Origin: Bacteroidaceae bacterium HV4-6-C5C
Lineage (GTDB): Bacteria > Bacteroidota > Bacteroidia > Bacteroidales > Bacteroidaceae
NCBI GenBank assembly: GCA_007896885.1
Contig: VOIU01000002.1
Span: forward strand, 186,001-250,000
Direction: 5' to 3'
DNA length: 64,000 bases
Part shown: piece by piece, positions 55,025 to 63,048 of the stretch
Position numbering within the stretch: the stretch's first letter is position 1
How the letters are laid out: each line of letters opens with the position of its first letter
Position numbers and translations under genes: made by a program
Notes under the pieces: generated by a model
Told to the model about the DNA's origin: nothing
Seen by the model: the letters and a program-made list of their open reading frames with translations, nothing else
Databases searched by the model: none

Positions 55025-55142
55025 AGTACATAAAAAATCACTAAAAATATTTACTAAAGATTTTGTTCAAGCCAGACCAGATGTAAAAATAACTATTTTG
55101 GCATCGTTGCTTAAAATATAATATTTATTTAATTAAAGATTA

Positions 55143-56270
55143 TTACTTCTTCAAAGGAATAGAGAAATAGAAAGTAGAGCCTTCTCCTTTTACTGAACTA
55201 AACCAAAGCTTACCACCATTCTTCTGAACAAAATCCTGGCAAAGTAATAATCCTAATCCTGAGCCTTCTTCGTTTTTAGTACCAAAAGTACTGAAATGAG
55301 TATCGGTATGAAGTAATTTCCGTTGGCTGTCCTCATCTATACCGCAACCCTGATCATGCACACTCACTACTGCCATACCATCCTTTTCCTCTAACTTAAC
55401 GAGTACCTCGGAGTTTTCATTGCTAAATTTAATAGCATTGCTCAGTAAATTACGAATTACGGTCTTTACCATGTCAATATCACCATATGCAGCCAAAGAT
55501 GCAGGTTTTTCTTCACGAATTGCAATCTTCTTCATTCCTGCAACCATATTGTATATATCTACAACACTAGCCACAACTTCTGTTATATCAAGATCTTGGT
55601 AAACAACATTCAGTTTACCTATTTGGCTCTTTGTCCATTTCAATAAATTATCCAGCAGGGCAAATACATCTTCAGTCGTTTGATTTGCAGTCTTCAACAA
55701 ATCATGCATTTCATGTCCTATTTTTTCAACAGGAAGATTTAAAATAAGCATATTCAATACCATTTTAATGGAGCCTATTGGAGAACGTAAATCATGTGCA
55801 ATAACGGAATACATCTTATCGCGAGCAGCTATTGTGCGCTCCAATTCGGTGGTTTTTTTAACTATGATACGCTTTGCTGCGACCAATGAAATCTGGTGCG
55901 AAACTCTTATTATAAGTTCTTCCTTATTGAATGGTTTCGAAATAAAATCATTACCACCCACTTGAAAGCCTTTTACAATGTCAGTAGTACTGTTCAATGC
56001 TGTCAAAAAGATAATTGGAATTTCAGCTGTTTCGGGATTCGATTTTAATCTTTGAGCGACCTCAAACCCACTCATATCAGGCATCATCACGTCAAGTAAC
56101 ACTAAATCCGGATTTTCTTTATCGACCTGTTCCAAGGCCTGCCCGCCATTACTAGCTGTAACTATCGAAAATTTTTCATTCGTCAGAAGAACTTTCAGCA
56201 GTAAAACGTTAGATATAACATCGTCAACAATGAGGATCTTGTATTCTGAGGGATTTATTTCCATATTCAT
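55143..56270 (-). CDS. Soluble receiver-histidine kinase fusion
   Basis: The protein has about 375 residues from MNMEINPSEYKIL; a longer frame would begin inside the UDP-glucuronate decarboxylase gene. The receiver domain is at about 10-130 (LIVDDVIS, phospho-Asp in DLVLLDVMMPDMSGFEV, Lys in SKPFNKEE). The HisKA helix has VIAHDLRSPIGSIKMVLNML (His in AHDLRSP) at about 155-220 and the HATPase domain at about 265-375 (NLLSNAIKFS, DQGCGID, EGSGLGLLL). No TM helix is seen. The order receiver-first is unlike classical hybrid kinases; such proteins may relay or modulate phosphate within a pathway. It follows the decarboxylase gene by 37 bp. Confidence 0.88.
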   Translation of the reverse strand: MNMEINPSEYKILIVDDVISNVLLLKVLLTNEKFSIVTASNGGQALEQVDKENPDLVLLDVMMPDMSGFEVAQRLKSNPETAEIPIIFLTALNSTTDIVKGFQVGGNDFISKPFNKEELIIRVSHQISLVAAKRIIVKKTTELERTIAARDKMYSVIAHDLRSPIGSIKMVLNMLILNLPVEKIGHEMHDLLKTANQTTEDVFALLDNLLKWTKSQIGKLNVVYQDLDITEVVASVVDIYNMVAGMKKIAIREEKPASLAAYGDIDMVKTVIRNLLSNAIKFSNENSEVLVKLEEKDGMAVVSVHDQGCGIDEDSQRKLLHTDTHFSTFGTKNEEGSGLGLLLCQDFVQKNGGKLWFSSVKGEGSTFYFSIPLKK

Positions 56271-56307
56271 CTTTGGTGTAGTTTGATTGTTTGCAATTAG
56301 TATATTT

Positions 56308-57252
56308 TCAACAGCAAGCGTGATTATTTTTAAAGTATTCAATCATGTGCTTCAGCCCTTCTTCCAGTTCAACTGTCGGCTGCCAGTCAAGTTTTCCCTT
56401 TGCCAAAGTAATATCAGGCTGTCGCTGCTTGGGGTCATCATGAGGTAGTGGCTTAAACACTAGTTTGGATTTAGAATCAGCCAGGCGGATTATTTTCTCC
56501 GCCAGTTCTAAAATGGTAAACTCATTCGGGTTACCTATATTTACGGGACCGATGAAATCATCTGCGGTATTCATCATTTTCACCATTCCCTCTATTAAAT
56601 CATTAATATATTGAAAGCTACGTGACTGATTACCTTCACCGTAGATTGTAATATCTTTATTATTCAGTGCCTGAACCACAAAATTAGATACCACACGTCC
56701 ATCATTAGGAAGCATCCGGGGACCATAAGTATTGAATATACGGATTATTTTAATACGGACTTTCTTTTGGCGGTGATAATCCATGAACAAAGTTTCAGCG
56801 CAACGCTTACCTTCATCGTAGCATGAACGAAAGCCTACCGGGTTTACATTACCCCAATAACTTTCGACCTGAGGATGTATAATAGGATCACCATACACTT
56901 CGCTGGTCGAAGCCTGCAATATTTTTGCATCATTCTCCAAAGCCAGCGTCAACATGTTTATGGCACCAATCACGGAAGTCCGGATTGTTTTAATGGCATC
57001 ATATTGATAGTGGATGGGCGAAGCCGGACAAGCTAGATTATAAATTTCGTCAATGCCGTAGGCGTGATAGGGTATTTCAACGTCATGTTCTACAAAGTCA
57101 AAGCAAGGATGCTTCAGCAAATGGGCTATATTTGCTTTTGAACCGGTGAACAAGTTGTCTAAACAAACAACGTGATGTCCTTCTTTTATTAGTCTTGTAC
57201 ATAAATGAGATCCAATAAATCCGGCACCTCCACTAACCAATATTTTTTTCAT
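56308..57252 (-). CDS. UDP-glucuronate decarboxylase (UXS)
   Basis: This 314-residue NAD-dependent extended SDR makes UDP-xylose from UDP-glucuronate. The Rossmann motif GGAGFIGSH is at 8-16. The signature [10 protein letters not shown] is near 114-123, and catalytic Tyr and Lys are in SCYDEGKR. The [12 protein letters not shown] segment is typical for UXS. It supplies xylose donors for capsule or O-glycans. It has its own promoter and precedes the receiver-kinase gene. Confidence 0.92.
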   Translation of the reverse strand: MKKILVSGGAGFIGSHLCTRLIKEGHHVVCLDNLFTGSKANIAHLLKHPCFDFVEHDVEIPYHAYGIDEIYNLACPASPIHYQYDAIKTIRTSVIGAINMLTLALENDAKILQASTSEVYGDPIIHPQVESYWGNVNPVGFRSCYDEGKRCAETLFMDYHRQKKVRIKIIRIFNTYGPRMLPNDGRVVSNFVVQALNNKDITIYGEGNQSRSFQYINDLIEGMVKMMNTADDFIGPVNIGNPNEFTILELAEKIIRLADSKSKLVFKPLPHDDPKQRQPDITLAKGKLDWQPTVELEEGLKHMIEYFKNNHACC

Positions 57253-57311
57253 CTAAATAATAATTTATGCCCATAGATAAACATAACTACTCTCAATATC
57301 GCTACCGAGGA

Positions 57312-57343
57312 CAAATGTAATCGATTTAGAGAACTTATGCAAG
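57312..57343 (-). promoter_or_regulatory. Promoter of the UXS / receiver-kinase unit
   Basis: On the minus strand -33 CTTG (57340-57343) and -7 TACATTTG (57312-57319) are 20 nt apart. One base differs from the -33 consensus. The leader to the start at 57252 is about 50 nt. Confidence 0.7.
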
Positions 57344-57586
57344 CTGAAAAGAAGATATTTAAAATGTAAAATACAAGAAAAAAACACATCCAAATCTCTT
57401 TTCATGTTAAAAAAACTATAATCAACATATCTATCCTCTTTTCTAAATTCTCATTATTCCTACGTAAAAGTTCGTTTTTAAGAATATATTGGCAGCAAAC
57501 ATACAAAAAACAGCCTTACATATCAATTAATAACAAATGAATAAATAAATATTTCCGAGCAAAGTCAGAAATCAAATGAAAAATTG

Positions 57587-57594
57587 TACTTTTG
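57587..57594 (+). promoter_or_regulatory. -7 element of mgtE
   Basis: TACTTTTG fits TAnnTTTG; -33 is poor. Transcription from here would give a leader of about 165 nt, unusually long for the window. The spacer before it (57253-57586) holds the UXS promoter and otherwise nothing I recognise. Confidence 0.55.
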
Positions 57595-57599
57595 CGGCG

Positions 57600-57763
57600 C
57601 AATTAATTTCTCATGGCATACTTAGCCGGAGAATAGTATTTATTTAAATTAAAGAATTATGGACGAAGGCCCTTATCCGAGTTACAGTAAAATTACAGTA
57701 TTAATGATCCTGTAAGGGGCCTTGGTAGTCTCCTTGCAGCCCAACCTTTAAGGAGATTACAAC
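57600..57763 (+). promoter_or_regulatory. Structured 5' leader of mgtE, candidate riboswitch-like element
   Basis: Three hairpins can be seen. First, TTCTC-GGC / GCC-GAGAA at 57607-57633. Second, AAGGCCCTTA (57666-57675) with TAAGGGGCCTT (57713-57723), one bulge. Third, GTCTCCTT (57728-57735) with AAGGAGAT (57750-57757), which covers AAGGAG, an unusually good Shine-Dalgarno for this phylum, 8 nt before the mgtE ATG. Two TTACAG copies (57682-57687, 57693-57698) can compete for CTGTAA (57710-57715), giving alternative folds. A Mg-dependent switch is inferred from the gene; it does not look like the known M-box. Confidence 0.55.
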
Positions 57764-59146
57764 ATGAATGAAATAAAGATTCATATCGGGGAACTGATTG
57801 AAAACAGAAGCTGGAAAAGCGTAAAAAATGAAGTAGGTAACCTCGAACCTCACCAAGTAGCGGAAATTATTGAAAGTCTATCGAAGTCAGATCGTATTAT
57901 TCTATTCAGACTCTTACCAAGAGAACTGGCAAAAGAGACTTTCCAGCACCTTTCCCACAACGAACAAGAAGACATTATAGAAGGACTTGCGGCTAATGTT
58001 GAAAAATTAACCAGCCTCCTGAATGACCTTGACCCGGATGACCGTACGGCTTTTTTTGAAGAGCTTCCGGGTGAAGTTACCCAACGACTCATGCAAATGT
58101 TGTCGAAGGGCGAACTAGCTATTGCAACTCAACTTTTGGGATACCCCAAAGACAGCATCGGACGATTAATGACTCCGGAATATGTAGCGGTAAGACCTTA
58201 CTTTACTGTGCAACAAGCATTGGAACATATCCGGAAATTTGGTAGAGATTCGGAAACACTCAATGTAATCTATATCGTTGATGATCGCTGGAAATTAATA
58301 GACGATATTCGCATCAAAGAAATTATATTGGCTTCTCCCGAGCAAACCATTGCAGAATTAAGTGACAACCGTTTTATTTCACTTAACGCCTACTCCGACC
58401 AAGAAGTAGCCGTAAAAGTATTTGCCGACCATGACCGTTTGGCATTACCCGTGACTGACACCGACGGGACATTACTTGGAATAGTCACTATCGACGACGT
58501 AATGGACGTGCAGGAAGAAGAGAGTACAGAAGACTTCCAAAAGTTTGGTGGTACCGAAGGATTAGATCTTTCATATACCAAAACATCTTTGTTTGAGATG
58601 GTCCGGAAACGTGCCGGATGGTTGGTCATCTTATTCCTCAGTGAAATGTTAACAGCATCAGCCATGGGACATTTTGACGCAGAGATATCTAAAGCTGTTG
58701 TACTTGCTCTATTCGTACCGCTTATCATCTCCAGCGGTGGTAACTCTGGTTCACAAGCTGCCAGTCTCATCATTCGTTCTCTAGCTTTAAATGAACTGAA
58801 ACTTAAAAACTGGTGGTATGTCATGCGAAAAGAAATACTATCAGGGCTCCTTCTTGGAACTATCTTAGGTATTATTGGTTTTGTGCGCATATTAGTATGG
58901 CAGAAAACCGGTCTCTACGACTATGGCGTATATTGGTTCTGGATAGGTATCAGTGTCTCCGCTTCGTTGGTATTCATCGTACTATGGGGGACACTCACGG
59001 GTTCCATGATTCCGTTCTTACTCAAAAAAATAGGTTTGGACCCCGCAACAGCATCAGCACCTTTTGTTGCAACGCTGGTAGACGTAACAGGGCTCATTAT
59101 TTATTTTAGTATTGCAGCTGTATTTTTAAGCGGAAAACTACTATAA
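57764..59146 (+). CDS. mgtE: Magnesium transporter MgtE
   Basis: The channel has 460 residues. The cytoplasmic N domain (about 1-130) has helical repeats with HQVAEIIESLSKSDRIILFRLLP (in parts), two CBS domains follow (about 135-255, TPEYVAVRPYFTVQQAL and GIVTIDDVMDVQEEE), and five TM helices are at about 285-460. The signature SGGNSGSQAASLIIRSLAL in the pore region and the end PATASAPFVATLVDVTGL are present. MgtE is gated by cytoplasmic Mg. The translation start has a strong Shine-Dalgarno that is in a hairpin. It is convergent with the MFS gene. Confidence 0.95.
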   Translation: MNEIKIHIGELIENRSWKSVKNEVGNLEPHQVAEIIESLSKSDRIILFRLLPRELAKETFQHLSHNEQEDIIEGLAANVEKLTSLLNDLDPDDRTAFFEELPGEVTQRLMQMLSKGELAIATQLLGYPKDSIGRLMTPEYVAVRPYFTVQQALEHIRKFGRDSETLNVIYIVDDRWKLIDDIRIKEIILASPEQTIAELSDNRFISLNAYSDQEVAVKVFADHDRLALPVTDTDGTLLGIVTIDDVMDVQEEESTEDFQKFGGTEGLDLSYTKTSLFEMVRKRAGWLVILFLSEMLTASAMGHFDAEISKAVVLALFVPLIISSGGNSGSQAASLIIRSLALNELKLKNWWYVMRKEILSGLLLGTILGIIGFVRILVWQKTGLYDYGVYWFWIGISVSASLVFIVLWGTLTGSMIPFLLKKIGLDPATASAPFVATLVDVTGLIIYFSIAAVFLSGKLL

Positions 59147-59148
59147 AA

Positions 59149-60510
59149 TCATCGCCTTACCCGAAATGAAGAAGCGTATGTGCCTACCAAACAAAGTATG
59201 GCACATACTCCAAAAGTGATATTCATGCTTTTCATAAACTGTGGATAGACTTCTGGCTTAATGGCCTTATCGCCCAACTGTAAAGCAATAGCCATCATTG
59301 CAATGCCCATACTGAAAGCTTGTCCGGTAAGACGCATTGTTCCTGTCGTGGCCGATGCTTGTCCATAAAACTTTTTATCCACCGAACTCATAATCACGTT
59401 AGTATTGGGTGATGAGAATAAGCCAAATCCCAGACCCAAAAGCATCAGTAATGCAATAATGACTAACATGGGAGTTGTAGTCGTAATAAAAAATAGGCCG
59501 CTTAACCCGAACACAATAATTCCCATACCCATAGTTGCAAGCATAGATGCTGAAACCCTGTCGGAAAGTCTTCCGGCATACAATGACACCGCCGATTGTA
59601 TAATGGCTTGTGCAATCAAGATAAACCCGGCACTTTGAGCATCATATCCTCTGACATATTGCAAGTATAAGCTCATCATAAACGCCACCGCAGATGTTGC
59701 AGCATAGTTTATCAAAGCCGAAAACGATGAAAGTCCAAAGACTCTATTCCCTGAAAAGATTGCTACATTGAATACCGGATAAGCACATCGGCGCTCATGA
59801 AGAACAAAAAACACAAAGGATAATAGCCCGATAAGAATCATCAGCATGGCTGTCCAGTCAGGTAATTTGGAAAAACCGAATATCAGACAAAAAAGTCCTA
59901 GAGCATAAACGAATGATCCTGTGAAATCAAACTTTTCACCTTTCGACTCAACCCATTCACCTCTAAGAAAATAGAAAGCAAAAGCCACAACCATCAGCCC
60001 TAAAAATGCACAAACAAAAAATAAACTTCTCCATCCCCAGTAGTGGGTCAGCAGACCACCGAAGAAAGGCCCCGAAGCCAAAGCAAAATAAACCACGGAA
60101 GTGTTTATGCCAAGTGCCTTTCCTCTCTCATTTTTAGGGAAGATAGACATCAGTATGGCCATACTGGTACCAAACTGCATAGCACTACCGAGCCCGGCAA
60201 CAAGTCGTAATGTAATCAACTGTGTTCCAGTGGAAGCAAGTCCGCAAGCCAACGAAGAAATTACAAATAGAGAAACGCCTGAAATATATATTTTCTTCCG
60301 CCCATACATATCCGCTAAACGGGCAAAAGGTACCTGGAAGACCGCAGTCGAAATGAGATATATCGTTGATATCCAACTCAAAGAAACCGCATTCATCTTA
60401 AACTCCCCACTGATCTGAGGTAAAGCCAAGTTGAGAGCAGATCCCATAAAAGGAACCAGGAAAGAAGAAAGGCATAATACAAATAATGCCAGATTTTTAT
60501 TCTGCTGCAT
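59149..60510 (-). CDS. MFS exporter (drug-resistance type)
   Basis: The transporter has 453 residues with about 14 hydrophobic segments. The N-terminus MQQNKNLALFVLCLSSFLVPFMG leads into the motif LPQISGEFKMNAVSLSWI typical of DHA-type proteins. The MFS motif ARLADMYGRKKIYISG follows TM2, and the motif C-like VYFALASGPFFGGLLTHYWGWR (quoted in parts: ALASGPFFGGLL) lies in TM5. It likely exports drugs or metabolites with proton exchange; the substrate is unknown. Its 3' end is 2 bp from the mgtE stop. Confidence 0.87.
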   Translation of the reverse strand: MQQNKNLALFVLCLSSFLVPFMGSALNLALPQISGEFKMNAVSLSWISTIYLISTAVFQVPFARLADMYGRKKIYISGVSLFVISSLACGLASTGTQLITLRLVAGLGSAMQFGTSMAILMSIFPKNERGKALGINTSVVYFALASGPFFGGLLTHYWGWRSLFFVCAFLGLMVVAFAFYFLRGEWVESKGEKFDFTGSFVYALGLFCLIFGFSKLPDWTAMLMILIGLLSFVFFVLHERRCAYPVFNVAIFSGNRVFGLSSFSALINYAATSAVAFMMSLYLQYVRGYDAQSAGFILIAQAIIQSAVSLYAGRLSDRVSASMLATMGMGIIVFGLSGLFFITTTTPMLVIIALLMLLGLGFGLFSSPNTNVIMSSVDKKFYGQASATTGTMRLTGQAFSMGIAMMAIALQLGDKAIKPEVYPQFMKSMNITFGVCAILCLVGTYASSFRVRR

Positions 60511-60597
60511 AATTGCACATAATCATTAATGTCTTATCGGCTATAATAGTTAATAAAACAAGATGTTAATATATTATATTGGAAAGTGCAAAGGAAC

Positions 60598-60623
60598 AAA
60601 AAAACTCTGAAATAGATTCAGAG
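60598..60623 (-). terminator. Rho-independent terminator of the alpha/beta hydrolase gene
   Basis: On the minus strand CTCTGAA (60623-60617), a 5-nt loop and TTCAGAG (60611-60605) are followed by seven T residues (60604-60598), about 90 bp after the stop of the hydrolase gene at 60715. Confidence 0.75.
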
Positions 60624-60714
60624 CTTTAGCTTATTCATGTACATTGAGATGTATTCATCACCCTGTCCTGTATCAATCTTTGTGCAACTTCACATCACAC
60701 AAAGCCACACTTAT

Positions 60715-61416
60715 TTAAGATTTACGATGTTTCAACATCCATTCGTAGATGTCAGGCTGATGAAAAAGCTTTTCCACGCTTCCATGGGTCCCCCCTTTAA
60801 TCACATTCAAGCTTACTTCTGCATCTGGATTGACTTTCTTTATGGCATTCATTATCTTTTTCGATTCAGAAATCGGTACAATACGATCCCTAGTACCATG
60901 ATGCAGCCAAATAGGTACTTTAGCTAGATTCTCAGCATCAGCCAAAATTCCTCCGCCACATATTGCTACCGCAGCAGCAATACGATTAGGATATTTACCG
61001 ACCACTTCCATCGTCCCATATCCGCCAAGGCTCATTCCACATACATATATGCGTGTAGAATCAGCTGTCGGATTATTTTTCAGCACATAATCCACAACTT
61101 CCATAACCTTATCGGCATTCCATTTCCCTTGAGTTTGTGGTGCGATTACAATGCCGGGAACCTCAGTACCTTTATTCATTGCATAAATAAGACCATACCG
61201 TTTTACCCGATCTAAATTGTGCCCGCACAAGCTACGACCATGAAGAAAAACAAACACCGGTTGTTTTTCGGTGGACGCACCCTCAGGGGTATGTAGCAAG
61301 AAAGAATATGATGTTTTTCCTTCTACAGCTTCCGTGGTATTTTGAACTGTATTTTTGGCAAATAATGATAATGGTGATAAAAAAGCAATAAGTAAATAGG
61401 TATAAAAGGTTCGCAT
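60715..61416 (-). CDS. Secreted alpha/beta hydrolase (esterase/prolyl oligopeptidase-like)
   Basis: The protein has 233 residues with a signal peptide (1-20). The fold has VFVFLHGRSLCGHN (oxyanion region), the nucleophile elbow CGMSLGGYGTMEV (Ser near 129), the acid in HHGTRDRIVP and the catalytic His in GGTHGSVEK. It resembles small phospholipase/carboxylesterase or LpqC-type secreted esterases. It is monocistronic, closed by a terminator. The substrate is unknown. Confidence 0.83.
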   Translation of the reverse strand: MRTFYTYLLIAFLSPLSLFAKNTVQNTTEAVEGKTSYSFLLHTPEGASTEKQPVFVFLHGRSLCGHNLDRVKRYGLIYAMNKGTEVPGIVIAPQTQGKWNADKVMEVVDYVLKNNPTADSTRIYVCGMSLGGYGTMEVVGKYPNRIAAAVAICGGGILADAENLAKVPIWLHHGTRDRIVPISESKKIMNAIKKVNPDAEVSLNVIKGGTHGSVEKLFHQPDIYEWMLKHRKS

Positions 61417-61952
61417 AAATAATTAATTGTTATTGGGATTTTCGGAATAACGATGCTTGAAATTAGTGATTATTTTCTAAAAACCAAGAAAGTAGCCGTC
61501 AGCATTTGTTTTTTTTTAGTTTTTTTGTTGAATTGAAATTTCCGTTATACATAACATATATTGTTATACTCCATTAGGTTACTTGTTTTAGAGCATTACA
61601 TTACTTGTTATGTGTGGTATGATCTATTGTTATTCTTCATGCTAAATACTCGAATGGGCAAGAGTCCATAGTATGAAATACAACCGTCCGACATTTATAT
61701 CGTATAATATGGAATAGGCATTTTCCCTTTTAGCATTTATTAACTCTGCCTTTTAAAATATTTCTTCCACATCTTTGTCTTCATTAATAGAGAGCAATTA
61801 CTCCGAATATTAAAATTAAAAACAAATAAGCGATTATGAAAACAGTAAAATGGGAAAAAGAACATTCTTAGAAAATATAAACTAGGAAAGTATCACATGA
61901 TTTTTTCTGTAAATTTACAGAGTATCAATAACTAATTATAAAATAGAAGAAA
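61417..61952. other. Intergenic region upstream of the sigma factor operon
   Basis: This AT-rich 536 bp has no evident gene. It contains the dyad TAACAtatatTGTTA (61552-61566), two direct TTACTTGTT copies (61579-61587, 61601-61609, 22 bp apart) and the 14-bp palindrome at 61907-61920. A divergent promoter pair for the hydrolase and the sigma operon should be here, but no clear consensus is seen. Confidence 0.4.
61907..61920. promoter_or_regulatory. 14-bp palindrome CTGTAAATTTACAG
   Basis: It is a perfect palindrome 33 bp before the start of the two-TM protein gene. A nearly identical element, CCTGTAATTTACAGG, lies 39 bp before the TolC-family gene (62996-63010). It could be an operator or a promoter element common to both. 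Confidence 0.5.
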
Positions 61953-62357
61953 ATGAAAGCAAAAAGATTTAGCATAATACACGTCTTGAAAATGTTACTT
62001 ATGGGCATTGTTATAATCACATTATTTAGTGTTGTGGTAATGTTACTTTGGAACTGGCTGATGCCTGCTCTTTTCGGACTAAAAGTCATTACAATATTGG
62101 AAGCAGCAGGATTATTTGCGCTTGCCCGCATACTGTTTAGCCCATTTTGGGGTGGAAGGCCAAATCATAGACAAATGCATCATCACGAAAGAAACCAGAT
62201 TATGGAGAAATGGAGAAAAATGTCCCAAAGTGAAAGAAATAAAATCATAAAAGAAAGAAGGGAAATGTTCGGAAATGGACCTTTTGACAGGGATTTCTTT
62301 GAGAGTAGATGCAACGAAACCGAACAGAATGAAAAATCAGATGACAAAAGAGACTGA
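61953..62357 (+). CDS. Small two-TM protein overlapping the ECF sigma gene, possible anti-sigma factor
   Basis: The protein has 134 residues. Two TM helices are predicted (about 13-37 and 43-65), with a hydrophilic tail (about 70-134) rich in His, Arg, Glu and Met (NHRQMHHHERNQIMEKW, SERNKIIKERREMF). No family is recognised. The gene end overlaps the start of the sigma factor gene by about 30 bp, so both are translationally linked. Membrane proteins encoded with ECF sigma factors are often anti-sigma factors, but they usually come after the sigma gene; here it comes first. The His-rich tail could bind a metal (speculative). Confidence 0.7.
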   Translation: MKAKRFSIIHVLKMLLMGIVIITLFSVVVMLLWNWLMPALFGLKVITILEAAGLFALARILFSPFWGGRPNHRQMHHHERNQIMEKWRKMSQSERNKIIKERREMFGNGPFDRDFFESRCNETEQNEKSDDKRD

Positions 62358-62919
62358 TCAAGAACAATATCACGTAGGTAAACTCTATGAAGAATATCAA
62401 CCTCGCTTAAAAAATTATATCAATAAGCATGTTGATAATGAATCTGACACGGAGGATATCTTACAAGATATATTCTACCAACTGATCAAGACGGTTGAGA
62501 ATACACTCAATCCTATTGAGCATGTTTCCGCTTGGCTTTACAAGGTGGCCCGAAATGCCATTATTAATAAGAGAAATAAAAAGAAGGAGGAAGAATTGGT
62601 GGTGTATCAAGAAAACAAAAGTGCCGACAGTATATTAAGTGATTTTTCCGAAGTGCTTTTCAATAATGATACCTCTCCTTCACCCGAAATGGAATATCTA
62701 CGCTCATTGGTATGGACCGAACTAGAAAATGCATTATCCGAACTACCTGTAGAACAGCAAGAGGTATTCAGGAAAACAGAACTGGACGGTATCTCAATAA
62801 AAGATATATCACAAAATACCGGAGTGCCTGTAAATACATTACTTTCAAGGAAACATTATGCTGTCTTACATCTCCGCAAAAAGTTATCTGATTTATATGA
62901 AGCTATAATTCATTCATAA
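62329..62919 (+). CDS. ECF-type RNA polymerase sigma factor
   Basis: The protein has 196 residues from MKNQMTKETDQ (a second start at 62341 is possible; a third 18 codons upstream is less likely). Region 2 has YEEYQPRLKNYINKHVDNESDTEDILQDIFYQL (quoted in parts: YEEYQPRLKNYI, TEDILQDIFYQL) with the aromatic SAWLYKVARNAIIN segment. Region 4 (about 130-190) has LSELPVEQQEVFRKTELDG and SIKDISQNTGVPVNTLLSR, the helix-turn-helix. It likely redirects RNA polymerase to the following TolC operon. The long linker between regions is mildly unusual. Confidence 0.9.
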   Translation: MKNQMTKETDQEQYHVGKLYEEYQPRLKNYINKHVDNESDTEDILQDIFYQLIKTVENTLNPIEHVSAWLYKVARNAIINKRNKKKEEELVVYQENKSADSILSDFSEVLFNNDTSPSPEMEYLRSLVWTELENALSELPVEQQEVFRKTELDGISIKDISQNTGVPVNTLLSRKHYAVLHLRKKLSDLYEAIIHS

Positions 62920-62947
62920 AAACCAAACTAGAAAAGTATATCTCCAC

Positions 62948-63021
62948 AGCCTATCCTGTAACCCAATAAGATTTTTAATGGTCACGTGTTTAAATCCTGT
63001 AATTTACAGGATAGGCTTTTT
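62948..63021 (+). terminator. Terminator or attenuator between sigma and TolC genes
   Basis: AGCCTATCCTGTAA (62948-62961) is perfectly complementary to TTACAGGATAGGCT (63004-63017), which is followed by T residues. The alternative hairpin ATCCTGTA-att-TACAGGAT (62994-63012) uses the same right arm, so the two are mutually exclusive. It may partly stop transcription between the sigma gene and the TolC-family gene. Confidence 0.6.
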
Positions 63022-63048
63022 ACATGTCATTTTATATCAATACTAAAA

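Noticed and set aside
57600..57763. M-box riboswitch in the mgtE leader
   Set aside because: The visible stems and loops do not show the conserved M-box sequence blocks; kept only as an unassigned structured leader.
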